Shown here piece after piece: positions 26,801-38,684 of a DNA stretch of 64,000 nucleotides. Origin of the DNA: Latrodectus hesperus (taxonomy: Eukaryota; Arthropoda; Arachnida; Araneae; Theridiidae); assembly GCA_037975125.1 (NCBI GenBank), contig CM075862.1, positions 45,906,277 through 45,970,276 of the forward strand. Reading direction: 5' to 3'. The notes beneath the pieces are model-generated. The model ran no database searches. It saw only the letters and a list, made by a program, of their open reading frames with translations, and was not told the DNA's origin. Numbering within the stretch: position 1 is the first letter of the stretch; the number at the start of each line of letters is the position of its first letter. The position numbers and the translations under genes were made by a program.

Positions 26801-27540
26801 CTATGTGAAAATAAAGAAATGATATATTTGATATCAACGACAATTTATCGTTCTTCTAAATTTTACGATTAATTATAAATTCTTTGTCGCTCATTTGATT
26901 CTATTTTGCTTATGGTTGATTACGAAACACATATTGGGGAACATTTCTGAGTTAAGAATCTTTAGATTTGTTTTTTTGTTAGTCACCCAACATCATTCGT
27001 GTCTATAAAAAAATTAAAAATAACTAGCTTTCTGTAAAATGCAACAATGAAATTATACTAAATTATTGACTCAGTATATTTACTTGAAAGTAGGTAAAAT
27101 AAAATTCAACTTATTAACTTATAATCCCATCGAATTTAATTATTCAAAATTTGAAATGTAAATATTTACTTTGTTACACGTTGTTATTAAATTACACGTT
27201 GTTTGAAGCAATTTGCTGAAATATATATAAAAAAAGGTGCAAATTTTGTTATAATATTATAGAGTATATTACAGATAAATTAATTTTATTTTGTGTTTTT
27301 CAAAATAATCTTTACATTTTTATTATTGAACCAAAAATAGTATGTGACAAATTTATTATATTGGACTACAGTAACAATTTATGGAGTTTATTTGATAAAA
27401 TCTAATCATCTCTACAAAACAGTGTAAATTGACGAGATTAAGATTAAAAGACAAAAAATTCTTTTAAGCATTTAATTTTATTTGATGTTAGGATAAAATG
27501 GTGTTCTCCTATTGAATAAAGATCAAAGTGATCTATGTTA
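20856..27540. other. 6.7 kb AT-rich, no feature seen
   Basis: Read on both strands without finding a credible frame, RNA gene, transposon domain or long repeat. Composition is very AT-rich with many short homopolymer runs. It could be intron or intergenic DNA; the sequence does not say which. Confidence 0.6.
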
Positions 27541-28180
27541 TTGTTGTTACCAATCTTTCACGATCTAGCAGCTGCTATATCTGATCCATGATGGTTGGTT
27601 GGTTGAGTCTTATGGCGCAACGTCCAAAAATGGACATGCTGCCTCAGATCTGATCCACGAGTCCGTGTATTCAAGCTAAGTATTCTAGAAGTGAGACAGT
27701 CTAGGACATGCTCTGTAGAGGTTGGATTTAGATAACACTTGTTACAGATTGGAATAACTTTGCAGCTTAGACAAAAATTAACCTTTTAAGACGTCCATTG
27801 TTTATACTAATGGAAAATTCATAGTTCTGTTTCCTTCAAGTTCTATGTGACGCCTCATGACGGCGGTGGAGTGCTATTGGAGGAAATGGGTGATGCCCAT
27901 TGGGAATGTCTCCCGATAGGGTCACCCAAGACGTGAAGCCCATTCCCCAATGCTCAACTAAGGCACACAGGTAAAAGAACGAAACCAATCTTCTCCCTTC
28001 GGGTGCTCTGGTCTCTTTGAATAAAAGAAGATTCTCCTTCCCTTCTCAATGAATTTTTGTGTAAAAGTGATCTGTTCTTGTACTAATGGAAATCCCACAG
28101 ATCTGAATCATAAGCACTGTAAGGAAGTGATACTGCGTATTTTACCTTCTAAGTGCAGACAGTAATACTTAAGTATAAAA
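27541..28180. repeat. Decayed retroposon-like block
   Basis: A GC-richer stretch that starts with GTTATTGTTGTTACC, which resembles a CAA tail on the minus strand. It contains phrases such as TAATGGAAATCCCACAGATC and a CCATTGGGAATGTCTCCCGATAGGG-like region. It has no open frame of note. I read it as one or more old retroposons. The boundary near 28180 is approximate. Confidence 0.4.
27592..27647 (-). mobile_element. 56-bp retroposon stub with target-site duplication
   Basis: The segment starts GGTTGGTTGGTTGAG... and contains TATGGCGCAACGTCCAAAAA. It matches the first ~55 bp of the longer repeat at 61161-61620. It is flanked by ATCTGATCCATGA (27579-27591) and ATCTGATCCACGA (27648-27660), a 13-bp direct repeat with one mismatch. 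If the GGTT end is the 3' tail (AACC on the minus strand), this is an extremely 5'-truncated insertion. Confidence 0.55.
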
Positions 28181-28494
28181 ATATAAGCATGTTTTTGTAA
28201 AATTTAATAACCCATATACATATATAAAAGAAGCAAAGTGAATTTGATATCAGTTTTTTTGTTTGTATTTTTATATTTTGAATGCAGGAATTTTTATGTG
28301 AACTTCTAAATACATCTTATTAGTACCACAACATGAGAATTTTGCATTAAAGTTTAGTCAAAATCATGCATATTTTTATGGTCCGCTAAATAATAAGGGA
28401 ATGCTAATTAAGATTATTTATAAATAAATATCCTTTTGTGAGACAGAAAAATATGTCGTTAAATATTAGTTAATAAAGAACAAATTTAAAATGA
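28181..28494. other. AT-rich, no feature seen
   Basis: Nothing recognisable; it could contain a more diverged copy of the repeat unit that starts at 28495. Confidence 0.4.
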
Positions 28495-29237
28495 TTTCTT
28501 TTTTAGTGAATATCAATTGATTCACATTTTTCTTTCATTGCGTTTCAAATCAGACCATTTTAGTAGCAAACAAAATAAATATGCGTGTATTCCTGTACTG
28601 AAGTATAATATAAACGTTAATATATGAAAGCTAATTATTTAGTCCTAAATGATGACATATGTTGCTTTTTGTTTTCGAAACTTACATTTTGTATTGGAGT
28701 GTTAATATTAATTTATGATTTCATTGATATATATTCCTAATTCACAACTGAGTGCTAATTCAGAGAAGAAATTAAAAATAATTTTTAACCTAAAATGAAT
28801 ATCAACAGATTTACTTTTGCCTTCATTTCCTGTTTTTCATCACTTTTTTGCCTACAAGTAAAATAGGTATACATATATCCTGTCTGGAATTACAACATGA
28901 ACGTTATAACAAAATAGAGGCTAATTGCTTAGTCTTAAAAGCTGACTCGGCTGCTTTGTTTTAAAAATTAAATTTTAGCATTAGACTTTGACCTTCTGGA
29001 GAGAGGACACATTAAAGTAGTTTCTTTTTTATTGAACATCAACAGATTCATATTTTTTTTCCTTTATTTTATGTCTTATATTATACTATAAGCAACAAAC
29101 AAAAAGACATGTACGTATTCCTATATTAAAGAGTGATATAAACATTAACAGTATGAAAGCTAATTATTTATGCTTATAAGGTAACATGTGACTTCTAACT
29201 GTTTTGAAAACGACATTCTACATCGGAGTCTCTAATT
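28495..29237 (+). repeat. Three diverged tandem copies of a ~220-290-bp unit
   Basis: Collinear blocks recur three times, from about 28495, 28781 and 29020: GAATATCAAC-GATT, CTTTCATTTC..., a GTATTCCTGTACTGAAG-like line, ATGAACGTTA and GAAAGCTAATTATTTAGTC. The copies have diverged and carry internal deletions. No coding potential is seen. Confidence 0.65.
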
Positions 29238-29482
29238 AAAATTTGTTAATAATTAATACTTGTTTTGTCAATTTTTTAAGCAGTGTTAGGTTTATTTAGT
29301 TACTCTACGGTTACTTTTAGTAACCAGTGTTTCATTCACTGGAAAATTAAAATAAACTCTGAATTTCAGCAATTATTAATGCTCGGGATTGAAGTATAAT
29401 ACAAACCTTCATATTTGTATTTTCATTAGAAGCTTTACGATATTTAATCATTTTCTGTTTTTATTTCAACCACTGAGTTGCA

Positions 29483-29520
29483 TATAAACAGGAGTGAGGT
29501 CCGTCGATTCTTTAGCAGTC
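29483..29520 (+). promoter_or_regulatory. Candidate core promoter (TATA plus Inr)
   Basis: TATAAA at 29483-29488 is followed 34 nt downstream by GCAGTC, close to the arthropod initiator TCAKTY, with its A at 29517. A GC-richer leader containing TCGTTAGTTAGCCGTTGC follows directly. Spacing and order fit a TATA-Inr promoter for the open exon at 29605-29770, but no experimental evidence is available. Confidence 0.35.
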
Positions 29521-29604
29521 GTTAGTTAGCCGTTGCTTCGTTGCCAGGAAGCATACAAAGTTTAAACATCGCAGGCAAAACAAATTTGGAAGATCATTGT
29601 TTAC

Positions 29605-29770
29605 GTGCGTTTCTTTGTGGTTGGTGCAATGGAATTTTCGCTATTTTATCATGTAATTGCTTTAATTCATTTATTTTACGGATACAAAATGCATATGGTT
29701 GCACAAATCTCCAAATCAAAGGAAATAAATAAAGTTTTCACACATATGATTAATTCATTACTTTTGAGGG
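29605..29770 (+). CDS. Candidate first coding exon, unknown membrane or secreted protein
   Basis: I do not recognise the protein. An ATG at 29629 in context TGCAATGG (purine at -3, G at +4) opens a frame that begins MEFSLFYHVIALIHLFYGYK, a hydrophobic stretch suited to a signal anchor or transmembrane segment. A further in-frame ATG lies at 29605. The frame runs to AGGG|GTAAGT at 29771, a strong 5' splice donor in phase 1. About 90 bp upstream is the candidate TATA-Inr promoter. No downstream exon that continues the frame was found: the next acceptor-like site (AG at 29904-29905) would join out of frame with the open stretch at 29906-30202. It may be a real first exon whose gene continues past the window, a relic, or chance. 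Confidence 0.25.
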
Positions 29771-30743
29771 GTAAGTGTTTATTAATAACAAGTTATTTCA
29801 TTTACAATGTTTGAAGTGTTAAACATCCTTAAAACTAAATATTACAAGATTCTGTAGACAATAAGGAAATCAAGAACAACAGCAATTAAAAGAAAGTATT
29901 TTCAGGTGTTCTTGACAAAAGAAATTCGTAAGAAACAATATAAGTCTCACATATTTTTCAAAATAAAATCAATAAGCAATTTAGTGTCAAAAGCAGACTC
30001 CTCTTGTTTGTCATTGTTTTCAATGGCCCGCCAAGATTTAGCATTTATATTTGATTATAAAAATGTCTTGAAAAGCTTCGAATTTCAAAAATTTAACAAA
30101 AAAAAATTAAAAATAAGTTTCGATGATATGAATGAACTTAGCCATGATCACCGCGAATTAAATTCTTTGATTTTCTCCAGAATCTTCATATTTAACTTTT
30201 AATAGATTTTCCATAATGGGAAGATAAATGCTTTATTATTGATTAATGATAGATATTTCACTGTGCGAAATGAGGTTCTTGTAAAAACGATAGCCAATAA
30301 TCGAAAAAGTAGATTAAAAGATACTTTCATAGCTTCATGTGTGTAAATGCAGTGAAATATGTTAAACTTCACAGCCATTTAACGATTAGAGAAGAATGAA
30401 GGAAACAAGGAAAAACTGAAGATAAATTAAAATAATTTCCTTGATAAGTTAGATCTGTCTTGAATATAACAAGAACGCACTGCTATCCATTCAATTGCAA
30501 CACCAGGCAGGAATCTTTCAAATGAAAAAGAAAGCTTATGATATGCAGATGATTAGTATTACTTTGCATTTGGAATAGAAACAAAGAACATCTAAATAAA
30601 AAAAAAGTACTGCATAAAAGAAATTACAATTCTCATCTGGAAATTAAATTTAATGGCAATTATTTACCATGAAATGATGAGAAACATGTTGCAGTTAACT
30701 AAGAGACATCACTTTGTGCACACATTTAGCGTGTTCTTTTTTC
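29771..30743. other. AT-rich, no supported feature
   Basis: An open frame at 29906-30202 begins at an acceptor-like TTTTCAG but encodes low-complexity, Lys/Phe-rich sequence with no family resemblance. The remainder is featureless. Confidence 0.4.
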
Positions 30744-31615
30744 TTATCTCTTTCTGCTACGTGTCCTACATCGTCTATAGATGAAAATCATCTTTTGTAT
30801 ATGTTTTTCCACGCTGGCTAAGAGCATATCATTTGGATCAACATACTTATTTTCTTGTAAACTTGCAGGATATCCTTTCTTTTTTCTGGAATATTTGTAT
30901 TTTAGCTGATCAGCTAATGCTATGTGTAATGTTAGCTGGTCTGAACTTCTGTTTCTTCTATTCACTTGTCCCCATAAGAAATTATTTATGATGGCAAGGT
31001 GAATATGAAAAGGAAAGATTTTATGGATCTCTTCTTCCCATTTGGTATCTTTATTTTCTTTGATTAAAAGGATCAGTTCCTCCCATGACACCGTTATATA
31101 TAGTGACAGTTTTTGGGCAAGGTACTTCTTCTTTTGTGCCAACTTTTTTTTTATCCGATTTACAGATATCATAAGCCCTGTATTGTGTGCAGTCGTGAAA
31201 AAGCTAAGAGCTTTATTGTTCATTTGATTTATGGCAGCAACACCTTCCTTAATTATGAAAATTGACCCACTTCTATCCTAGTTTGACATTAGCTTTCAGC
31301 ATTTGTGGAAGATCTTTTCTTTGCGGCATCACAATCTCCATAATAAACAGACCGTTTGGAAGCACATTTTTTGCAAGCTTAAAAATTTTGAAATAGTTAT
31401 CATGAGCTGTAAGACGACAAGTGTGTTTTACATCTTCCGTTAGTTCAATTTCCCTTAAATTCAGTGTTTTTGCCTTACTATAAAATTTTCTTCCTACAAT
31501 AAATTTCAAATTTTTGAATATATCCATTCATAGAGTTTGCTGAAACAACAAACTTTGTACTCTTTTTATTGGATTTATTAGTATGTGAATTTCAATGAAG
31601 TTTTCCCTTTGAAAG
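30744..31615 (-). pseudogene. piggyBac-like transposase pseudogene
   Basis: Three pieces on the minus strand follow the order of a piggyBac (DDE_Tnp_1_7) transposase. First (about 31517-31615): FKGKTSLKFTY then, after stops, KEYKVCCFSK, matching the FKGR-S-LK...KG-KVW core. Second (31273-31527): a strand ending VGRKFYSK, then AHDNYFKIFKLAKNVLPNGL, where DNYF carries the second catalytic aspartate. Third (30744-31223): NNKALSFFTT...ISVNRIKKK, then FPFHIHLAIINNFLW and SDQLTLHIALADQLKYKY, typical of the C-terminal helical region. The N-terminus and the MGGVD-type segment are not recognisable. Several stops and frameshifts show that it is dead. In active relatives the enzyme moves elements at TTAA sites; I did not find the ends. 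Confidence 0.7.
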
Positions 31616-32966
31616 CTATCTTATATTCCTTTATAGATAAAGTTGCTGAATATTCATAGACTTTACTTATGGAATCATTGAGTTGGGCGATATCCATCCA
31701 TAGTGAGAAACGGGAGGAAATTGAATCCACACCAGAAAACAAGGTGTTTCCATTGATCCATAATTCAAATTTATTTTTCTTGCATCATTCTACTCATAAT
31801 TCTACTAATATAATTTCCATTCTTCCTACTAATAATTCTCATAAGGGATTTTGCAATAGCAACTCTGACCCAACTATTTTGTTTCTGCAATTCCAATCAT
31901 ACCGTATGGGTCTTTATTGGAATTATAAATATTATTTAGGCTGGACAGTTATTTTTGCCTCTGTTATCTTTCTTTGGGTGCTCAAAATCTTCCTTAACGT
32001 ACACATACCTCTCAAGGAATTTGATTTTTCTTCCTCAAATTTATCTCACAGTTGTTAATTAGTCATCATGGTTGTATTTTTTAATATTATTCAACACGTT
32101 GTCAAATGAAATATTCAATAGCAATGCCACTGTGGTTAACGCCACTGTGAAATGATTAGACGGGCTTCCTTTTTGGAAGTATGACAAATCTCTCCTTTTA
32201 GCTAACCTAGGAAATAAATTAGGCGAATAATGATGTACATTATACATAGAAGCTTCTTTGAGACCTTAAGCAATAATGTAGTACAAAAAGCTGGTTATTA
32301 CTTATTTATTTTAGTTCTCTACTGTCACTTATAGAAATCCATTGCTCAGTAAGGTTTTACCATTATTTTGGTGAATTCCTATACATATATCACGATAGTC
32401 AAGTAAATACGCAATATCTTATAAGAAAGATAACTTAAGACCGTTGGAGAAAAATAACAATTTGTTATGAACATTTCTAAAAGGAACCCTACAAAGTATT
32501 ATTACAAATTATTTCCCCTTTCCATTTACGATTGTATTTTACGGAATATTTCGTATTGTATAAATAAGCATTTCTATCTATTTTTTCATGGAAATATGAA
32601 TTACATTAAGAAATACATTTTCAATCATCTAGCAACATGAACATGTGGTAACAGTATACGATTTAAAAAGAATAACGTATAGTTGAAATTTAGCAGTTAT
32701 TTGAGCCAGTATTTAATGAGCTTCTCATTTATTGCAAAAACATCCCTTTCACAATCAATAGTAATTAAACTTTGAAAGTCTAGCTGATGACAACATATAA
32801 AGTTGCCCTAAATCATCTCAAATAATTTCCTAAAATTTAGATAATTTCTGTATCTAAGAAACTTTATGACAAATATTATTAATTTTATAATCTCATATCA
32901 AGTTCAGCAATAGTGTTGATGTGCAGTATTACTTTTGAAACTAGACTCTATCAATCTATTACTATA
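31616..32966. other. No supported feature
   Basis: A plus-strand frame at 31669-32058 (129 codons) and a minus-strand frame at 32059-32247 lie where the N-terminal half of the piggyBac element would be expected. Neither shows known motifs, and the first is probably an antisense shadow. The rest is AT-rich. Confidence 0.4.
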
Positions 32967-33897
32967 CAAGGTGATCCTAAATTTTTTAACAACTTAAGAG
33001 GGGGGAGAGTACTTACCCAGAAAAGCAATAATTACATAGGAACATATGGTCGCATTCCACTCTGACGGGCAGAAAAGAGGAATTTCCACCTTAGTTTACA
33101 ACAGACTTGGGTAAGCGAATGAAGAATACCAAACGTTTCAAAGTCACATTTATTGTTTAATGAAAACCTCACAACAAATGCTCGAAATGTAGACTACGTG
33201 TGTCGTTGCACAAATGACAACCGCGAAGGAACGACAGGCGCACTCCCTCGTAGATTCCTGGTATCATGTTAATTTTGTCAGCCGCAACAACGTTTCTAGT
33301 CACGAGATCTTCAACTGAGTTCACAGGTATCTCGAACTCCGAAGATTTCACTTGGCCAAAGAAGAAAAAGTCCAGTGGGTTGAGCTCCAGGGAGCGAGAA
33401 GGCCAAGCCACAAGTTCGTTACATCCTATCCATCGTGCGAGATATGTAGCATTCAAAAAGTTAAAAACCGTGATGGAAAAATGTGCTGGAGATTCATCGT
33501 GCATAAACGACATGCCTCTCTGTATGGAGAATGGAACAGTCTGCAATAAAATGGAAAACATTTGTTCCAAGGAGATTACTGTATGTTGCGCCGGTCAAAC
33601 GGTAAGGGCCTACCAGGGAATCACCAAGCATACCTATCCAGATGTTTATGAAAAAATGCAGGCAGGTCAGCAGAAAAACCAGAAAAAAAAACCAAATAAA
33701 AAAACCAAATAAGCAAAATGCTGCTTCTTTTCTGTAAAAATTTGCAAAACGAAGATTAAGGATAGATTATTGATGAGTTTCTCCTTTCCTCCTTTCTGCC
33801 TCTCAGAGTGGAATGCGACCCTATGTTCCTATTGCTTGTCTGGAGGATGAATACTATCACCCCTCTTAATTTGTAAAAACAACTTAGAATCACCCTG
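32967..33897 (-). mobile_element. Internally deleted DD41D mariner-like element
   Basis: The left end CAAGGTGATCCTAA (32967) and right end, inverted, CAGGGTGATTCTAA (33897) are each flanked by TA (32965-32966 and 33898-33899), the Tc1/mariner target duplication. The terminal inverted repeats extend about 115 bp (to about 33082 and from about 33785), with shared stretches such as GGTCGCATTCCACTCTGA. Only the C-terminal half of a transposase lies between them, so the 931-bp element is a deletion derivative. Confidence 0.85.
33169..33655 (-). pseudogene. C-terminal half of a DD41D transposase
   Basis: The minus strand starts with INIWIGMLGDSLVGPYRLTG (about 33655-33590), equivalent to the VNVW-GI-GD-LIGPY segment after the first catalytic aspartate. 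After a frameshift it continues with FMHDESPAHFS (second aspartate), ARWIG, VAWPSRSLELNPLDFFFFGQVKS (third aspartate in NPLD; the usual SPDL is SLEL here) and ends LHFEHLL before a stop at 33169. There are 41 residues between the second and third aspartates. The helix-turn-helix domain and first aspartate are missing. Plus-strand frames over the same DNA are antisense shadows. Confidence 0.8.
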
Positions 33898-36800
33898 TAT
33901 ATATGAAATGAAATGCACATTATATTTTCTTAGTTCAATAAACTTTTATTCTCCAATCAATCTCAGTCATTATAATTATCAGATCAGAATTAGAACTTTA
34001 AAACTAATTAAACTTTTAAGTGCTCATTCAAATGTTAATAAATTACTTGTCTGAAAATGCTATGAATGTAAAGAAGGATAGGAATTCAATGCTATATAGC
34101 TTGATAGTCTAACAGACGAGTCCATATATTATGAAGTTAATTACATATAGTATTGAAGTGCTCGTTAACTGTCAAAATTTAGACAGACAAATTGTTATTG
34201 AAGAAAATAACACGCACACTCATTTTTAATTAACAAGTCGATATTTGTTGCTTTAAATCGTAGTTTACTGAAAATTTGAGAAATTAGAGAATTCTGTTCA
34301 CCACATTAAATCATAGAGGATACTAACCATATAATTTAAAGTATTTATAATTCGCAATTAATGAAGAAATTTATAACCCAGAAAAATCATTCCAAAATAG
34401 GGAATTTTAATTTTAATTAATTGTTATCTATTGCGAATTTAACATATTTTGTTTAAATGAGGATTTTACAGAAATGCATTTTTCAGACATTAAATGAAAG
34501 GTAATATAAAAAAATTTCACCGATAAAAAAATCTGACAACATAGTTTCTGATTTGAGGAAAAATGATTGCTAAAAAAGTTTTAAATAATATATTCTATCT
34601 TGTCTTTTCGCTTTTAACTCAAATAAATAAAATTTTTTGTTCCCTTATTCTGCTACCGATTTTATAAATTTTATGTGTGTCTCTCTCTCTATATCCTAAA
34701 AATACTCCATTACTCAAAAGGTATAAAATAAATTATTAATTTGGTTTTTTGTTTTGTTAAGACTAACATTTTAAGTTTAAAATTGAATGAAATTTAGTAA
34801 AAATAATATAATGTTTGGCATTGAATTAGTAATTTTTAATAAAAAATATTCTAACGAGCTAAATAATTACTTTGATCACTGTTAGTAGACTTAAGATTAA
34901 AATGAGAAAATTTTTAAAGTTTATAAAAGAGAAATTCAGGTTACTTTTAAACAATGCAGGTTTGAAACAAACTTTCTTTATATAAAATAAATCTGACATT
35001 TTTGGTATAGAGAAAATTGCTTGGAAAATTAAATTTTGAAAAGTAACAATTAATTAATGATGCTTTTGTTTTTATGTGATGAAATAAAAAAAATTTTTAA
35101 CAGCAGTAACGAACATTTGTTAAATTCTGAAAAACTCTATTCTTTTTTGTGTGAACATTTTCGGTGATTTAAAAATTCTCTGATTTTTGTTTGAGTTCGA
35201 AAAAATAATCTAATAATATTTATGTAAAAAAAAGTAATATTTTATGCAAAAAAAAAATTATTCATACTCTTACTCTCTTAAGTTTTTAAGTGAATAAGTT
35301 TTATTAGCATCTCTTTGTTACGAAGACAGATTTCTTTTAATATTTCCGGTTCATTTTGATTCTTAATAATTTTTTGAATAGGAAAGCATTTATCACAAGG
35401 ATATTTTAAAATTAATTTTAATAACGACTGCTTAAAGACACTTTAATTAATCCTCTGTATTGTTTGAATTAACATTTCCATATAAAATGTTTCTTGGCAA
35501 AATTAGATCTTTTCAGAGCAGATTAAAAAGCAGAGTTATATTTTTACATTCTTTGATTCGAATTTCTATAATCTTGCTACTGTATAAGTATAGAAATGAA
35601 TTACAATTTTTCAAATACTTTTTCTCTCTTTTTGATTAGAGTAAAAAATTTTTACTTGTAGAGAGAGAGAAAAATAAATTCTTTTTACATTATAATCTAA
35701 TTTTGCAGACTGACTTTCGATTTCATTAAGTTTCAGATTCTTAAAAATTTATTTCTAAAAGAAATTTTTAATTACTTTCAGTGACTCTAAATTTTAATTA
35801 TAAAGAATAAAAATCATTTGCAGATATTTCATTAAATGGAGTAATGGTTGTTCCAAATATGCTAATTAAAGCATTTGTTATAATATCTGGAACAATGTAA
35901 AATGGGTCACACACACACGTGCAGATTTGGCAAGGCTTACAACATTATAAAGAATTTAACAGCATTCAATATAAAAAAAACCTTTAATTGAAAAATTAAA
36001 TACAATATTCTTTGATGAATTTTTTCTTGAACATTTCTCTTAATATTAAATATTATTATAGCTAAAATAAAAAATTATACTTATACTAAAACAGGTTAAA
36101 AAATTAAGAACCCAGTCTTGGATCTGAATAGCATCACGACCTGCCTAAGTCTTAATTTATTTAAAAACATTATTACATTGTAATAATAATAAAGTATAAA
36201 TTTAAAAAAATTCTATTGAAATTTTAAAGTAAAATTTTAGATTTTATTTTATAGTGCTATTAATAAAAATTTTTATGCTCTCTCTCTGTCTAATTTCTTT
36301 TAATATTAAAAATTTTTCTTGTTTTATTTAGCCTTTTCGTTTTAATTATTTATCTTAAGATGTTTTGCATTTAATTTGCATGAGAATTAACATAAATTCT
36401 CTAATAGTACATAAATGGGCCCAGATGCCTTATAATCTATGATGCCAAATTCTGAGTTTAGCGACTTTTCTTATGTATCTGGCAATCTGGTTTTTATTAC
36501 GTCATTGATAAAGAATTATGCAGAAAATTATATATTGGTAACTCTAATGTTTACGTCATAGTGCTGGTTATAATACGTTATCTTGTAACATTGCTTCATT
36601 ACCAAACAAATTCAGAATTTGACACCCTGGGTTATATGCCATCTGAGCATATAAATGAATTTGATGCCATTAAATATTTTATGATTATTAAATACTTATA
36701 ATATATATTAATGTCATTAATAATACTTGTAATTATAACATTCTTTACTCCGAAAATCACGGTTTAAGCATTCGGTTAAGCGGGAGAAAAGTCATTAATT

Positions 36801-38668
36801 AATTATTTCATTATCAAAATTATGTATGTTAGGCTAGGTTATGGCGGCTGTTTTGCAGCTCTTAGCTAATTTTTTCTTCTATATGAGTTATATGTTAATA
36901 ACTCATATTGAAGAAATAAATAGAAATAAATGCTTAGTTGATATGGAAATGATGGATGATGTTATCACATGTATTTTTTGGTATAATTTTTTTTCTTTGA
37001 TCATCGCTTTGTTTGAACCAATTCCAAAATTTTTATTATTTTTCTTTTTTAACTGCATTTTCATCCCTCACATTCAAGTTATTAGTTTCAATTTGCATTT
37101 TTCAACTTTTGGAGGGATTACAGAAAGAAGCGACTGGAATTATGTCCGGTGGACAAAAAGTGTTCCTAAAAATGAAGTATCAATCTTTGACATGGAAACA
37201 ATCTCAAAGGAGGAAAATATACTTTAGGGTGCTCTTTGGTGAAAATAGTTGTTTTCTTTTCCGCCAAGTGTGTTTTCATGCATGTTTGAAGAAACAAGAT
37301 GGGGCTGAAAACAAGACGACATTAATGACAAATAAAATAAGCACACAAGTTTTATAAATGCTTTAAAAAGTATAAACAAGAAATTTTAAACTGAAAACAT
37401 ATGTATTTATCATAAAGAAGATTGATTTTACACATTTTTTTCAAAGTAAAATTAGTTTTCTAATGTATTTTCAAGAACATTCGAAACAAAACTGTGTCAG
37501 AAACATGTGCAATGAAACACAATTAAAAGAAGTAAATAATTTTTACAAATACATTTAAACGTAAATTAAATATTTTTTTCAAAAACAACAATTGCATCGC
37601 TGAATCTATAGAAATGTAAAAATTTTAAAAAATCTACTTAAAAAACACCAAATATATCAAGAATTCAAAAAAAAAAATCCAAGATCACTGACAATATACG
37701 GTAAAACTGTCGAGAAACTGAGGACCACCTTAAAGTATAGGGTAGCCCATAAAAGTAAAAATTTCGGGCAAAAAATGTAAGACCTAAAAGAAATAATAAG
37801 TTTCTAAGAGAAACAAATTTCAAGTGAAGAAACAAAAAGTTCAAATAAATTTCCAAAATCATAGGTGTTTGGAAATTTATTTCAAAATGTGCATCGGATG
37901 AATTCTCTACAACTGAATAGATCTTTGCTACCTTTGAAAAATAGATTGCCGTGATGCCTAAAAAATCACCATTTTGAATTTTCTTGGAAAACTAATGAAG
38001 TTTGATACCAAAGTTTCAGCATTAAAATGCCAATCTCTCTCACCTTCAATCTATCGAGAAGCCTGGAGTCAATGAAATCATTTAAATATTCCTGCTCGGG
38101 TTTTCATCAAGATTTCTGGATATTATGAATACATTTTCTCTCTCTTATGAACACAGAAGAAAGCAACAAGTGTGATAATATTCTAGTTTTTTCCTTCTTT
38201 AAAATACTCATCCCCACTAATTAAGAAATTATTTTGTATAAACATTCACTTTACATAAACTACATGATTTTTGAAAATTTAAAAAAAAAAATTTGTTTAC
38301 CTTCATAAGTTTCTAAGTTGGCTAAAATTCAAGAGTTTTTATTTTAATATTGCTGTAACAATAAAATGATACAGTTTAAATTTATGTAAAGCGATTAATA
38401 TAATGATATTACAACAGTACATGCATTTTTTAGTATTGTCCTAATATATGCGTAAATTTAGTTTATTAAAAGGATTTTTATAAATTTCATATTTACTTTA
38501 ATACTTTTATATTACTGTGAATTATTTAAAATTAATAATTAAGGTAAAAATTTAATTTAATTGTCCTTTTTTAAGGTACTTTTTGTTAACTCTCAAATAT
38601 TATCTTTTTATTAATATTTTATAGCAATAACTCTCCAGCATTATAGAAAAACAATATAAAGCTACAGT
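33898..38668. other. 4.8 kb AT-rich, no supported feature
   Basis: Overlapping plus-strand frames at 36841-37227 and 37013-37357 are of moderate length, but neither shows a recognised domain, and their Phe/Leu/Ile-rich parts fit AT-rich chance. A lone TATAGGGTAGCCCATAAAAGT at 37736 resembles a transposon tip, but no partner was found. (CA)n of 10 bp lies near 35910. Confidence 0.45.
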
Positions 38669-38684
38669 ACTTTATTTGGTATCT
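38669..38684. repeat. LINE target-site duplication, left copy
   Basis: ACTTTATTTGGTATCT here is repeated exactly at 40018-40033 and brackets the truncated LINE, the mark of target-primed reverse transcription. The first A may belong to the element tail. Confidence 0.85.

Noticed and set aside
29906..30202. Second exon of the candidate gene at 29605-29770
   Set aside because: An acceptor-like site exists, but the phase does not match the donor at 29771 and the protein is low-complexity.
31669..32058. 129-codon plus-strand frame with hydrophobic end
   Set aside because: No family resemblance; overlaps the region expected for the piggyBac N-terminus on the other strand.
33266..33712. 148-codon plus-strand frame
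   Set aside because: Antisense to the deleted transposase, running into an A-rich tail.
36841..37357. Two overlapping frames of 114-128 codons
   Set aside because: No motifs, no promoter or splice signals, composition typical of AT-rich chance frames.
37736..37757. Lone TATAGGGTAGCCCATAAAAG transposon-like tip
   Set aside because: No inverted partner or target duplication found nearby.
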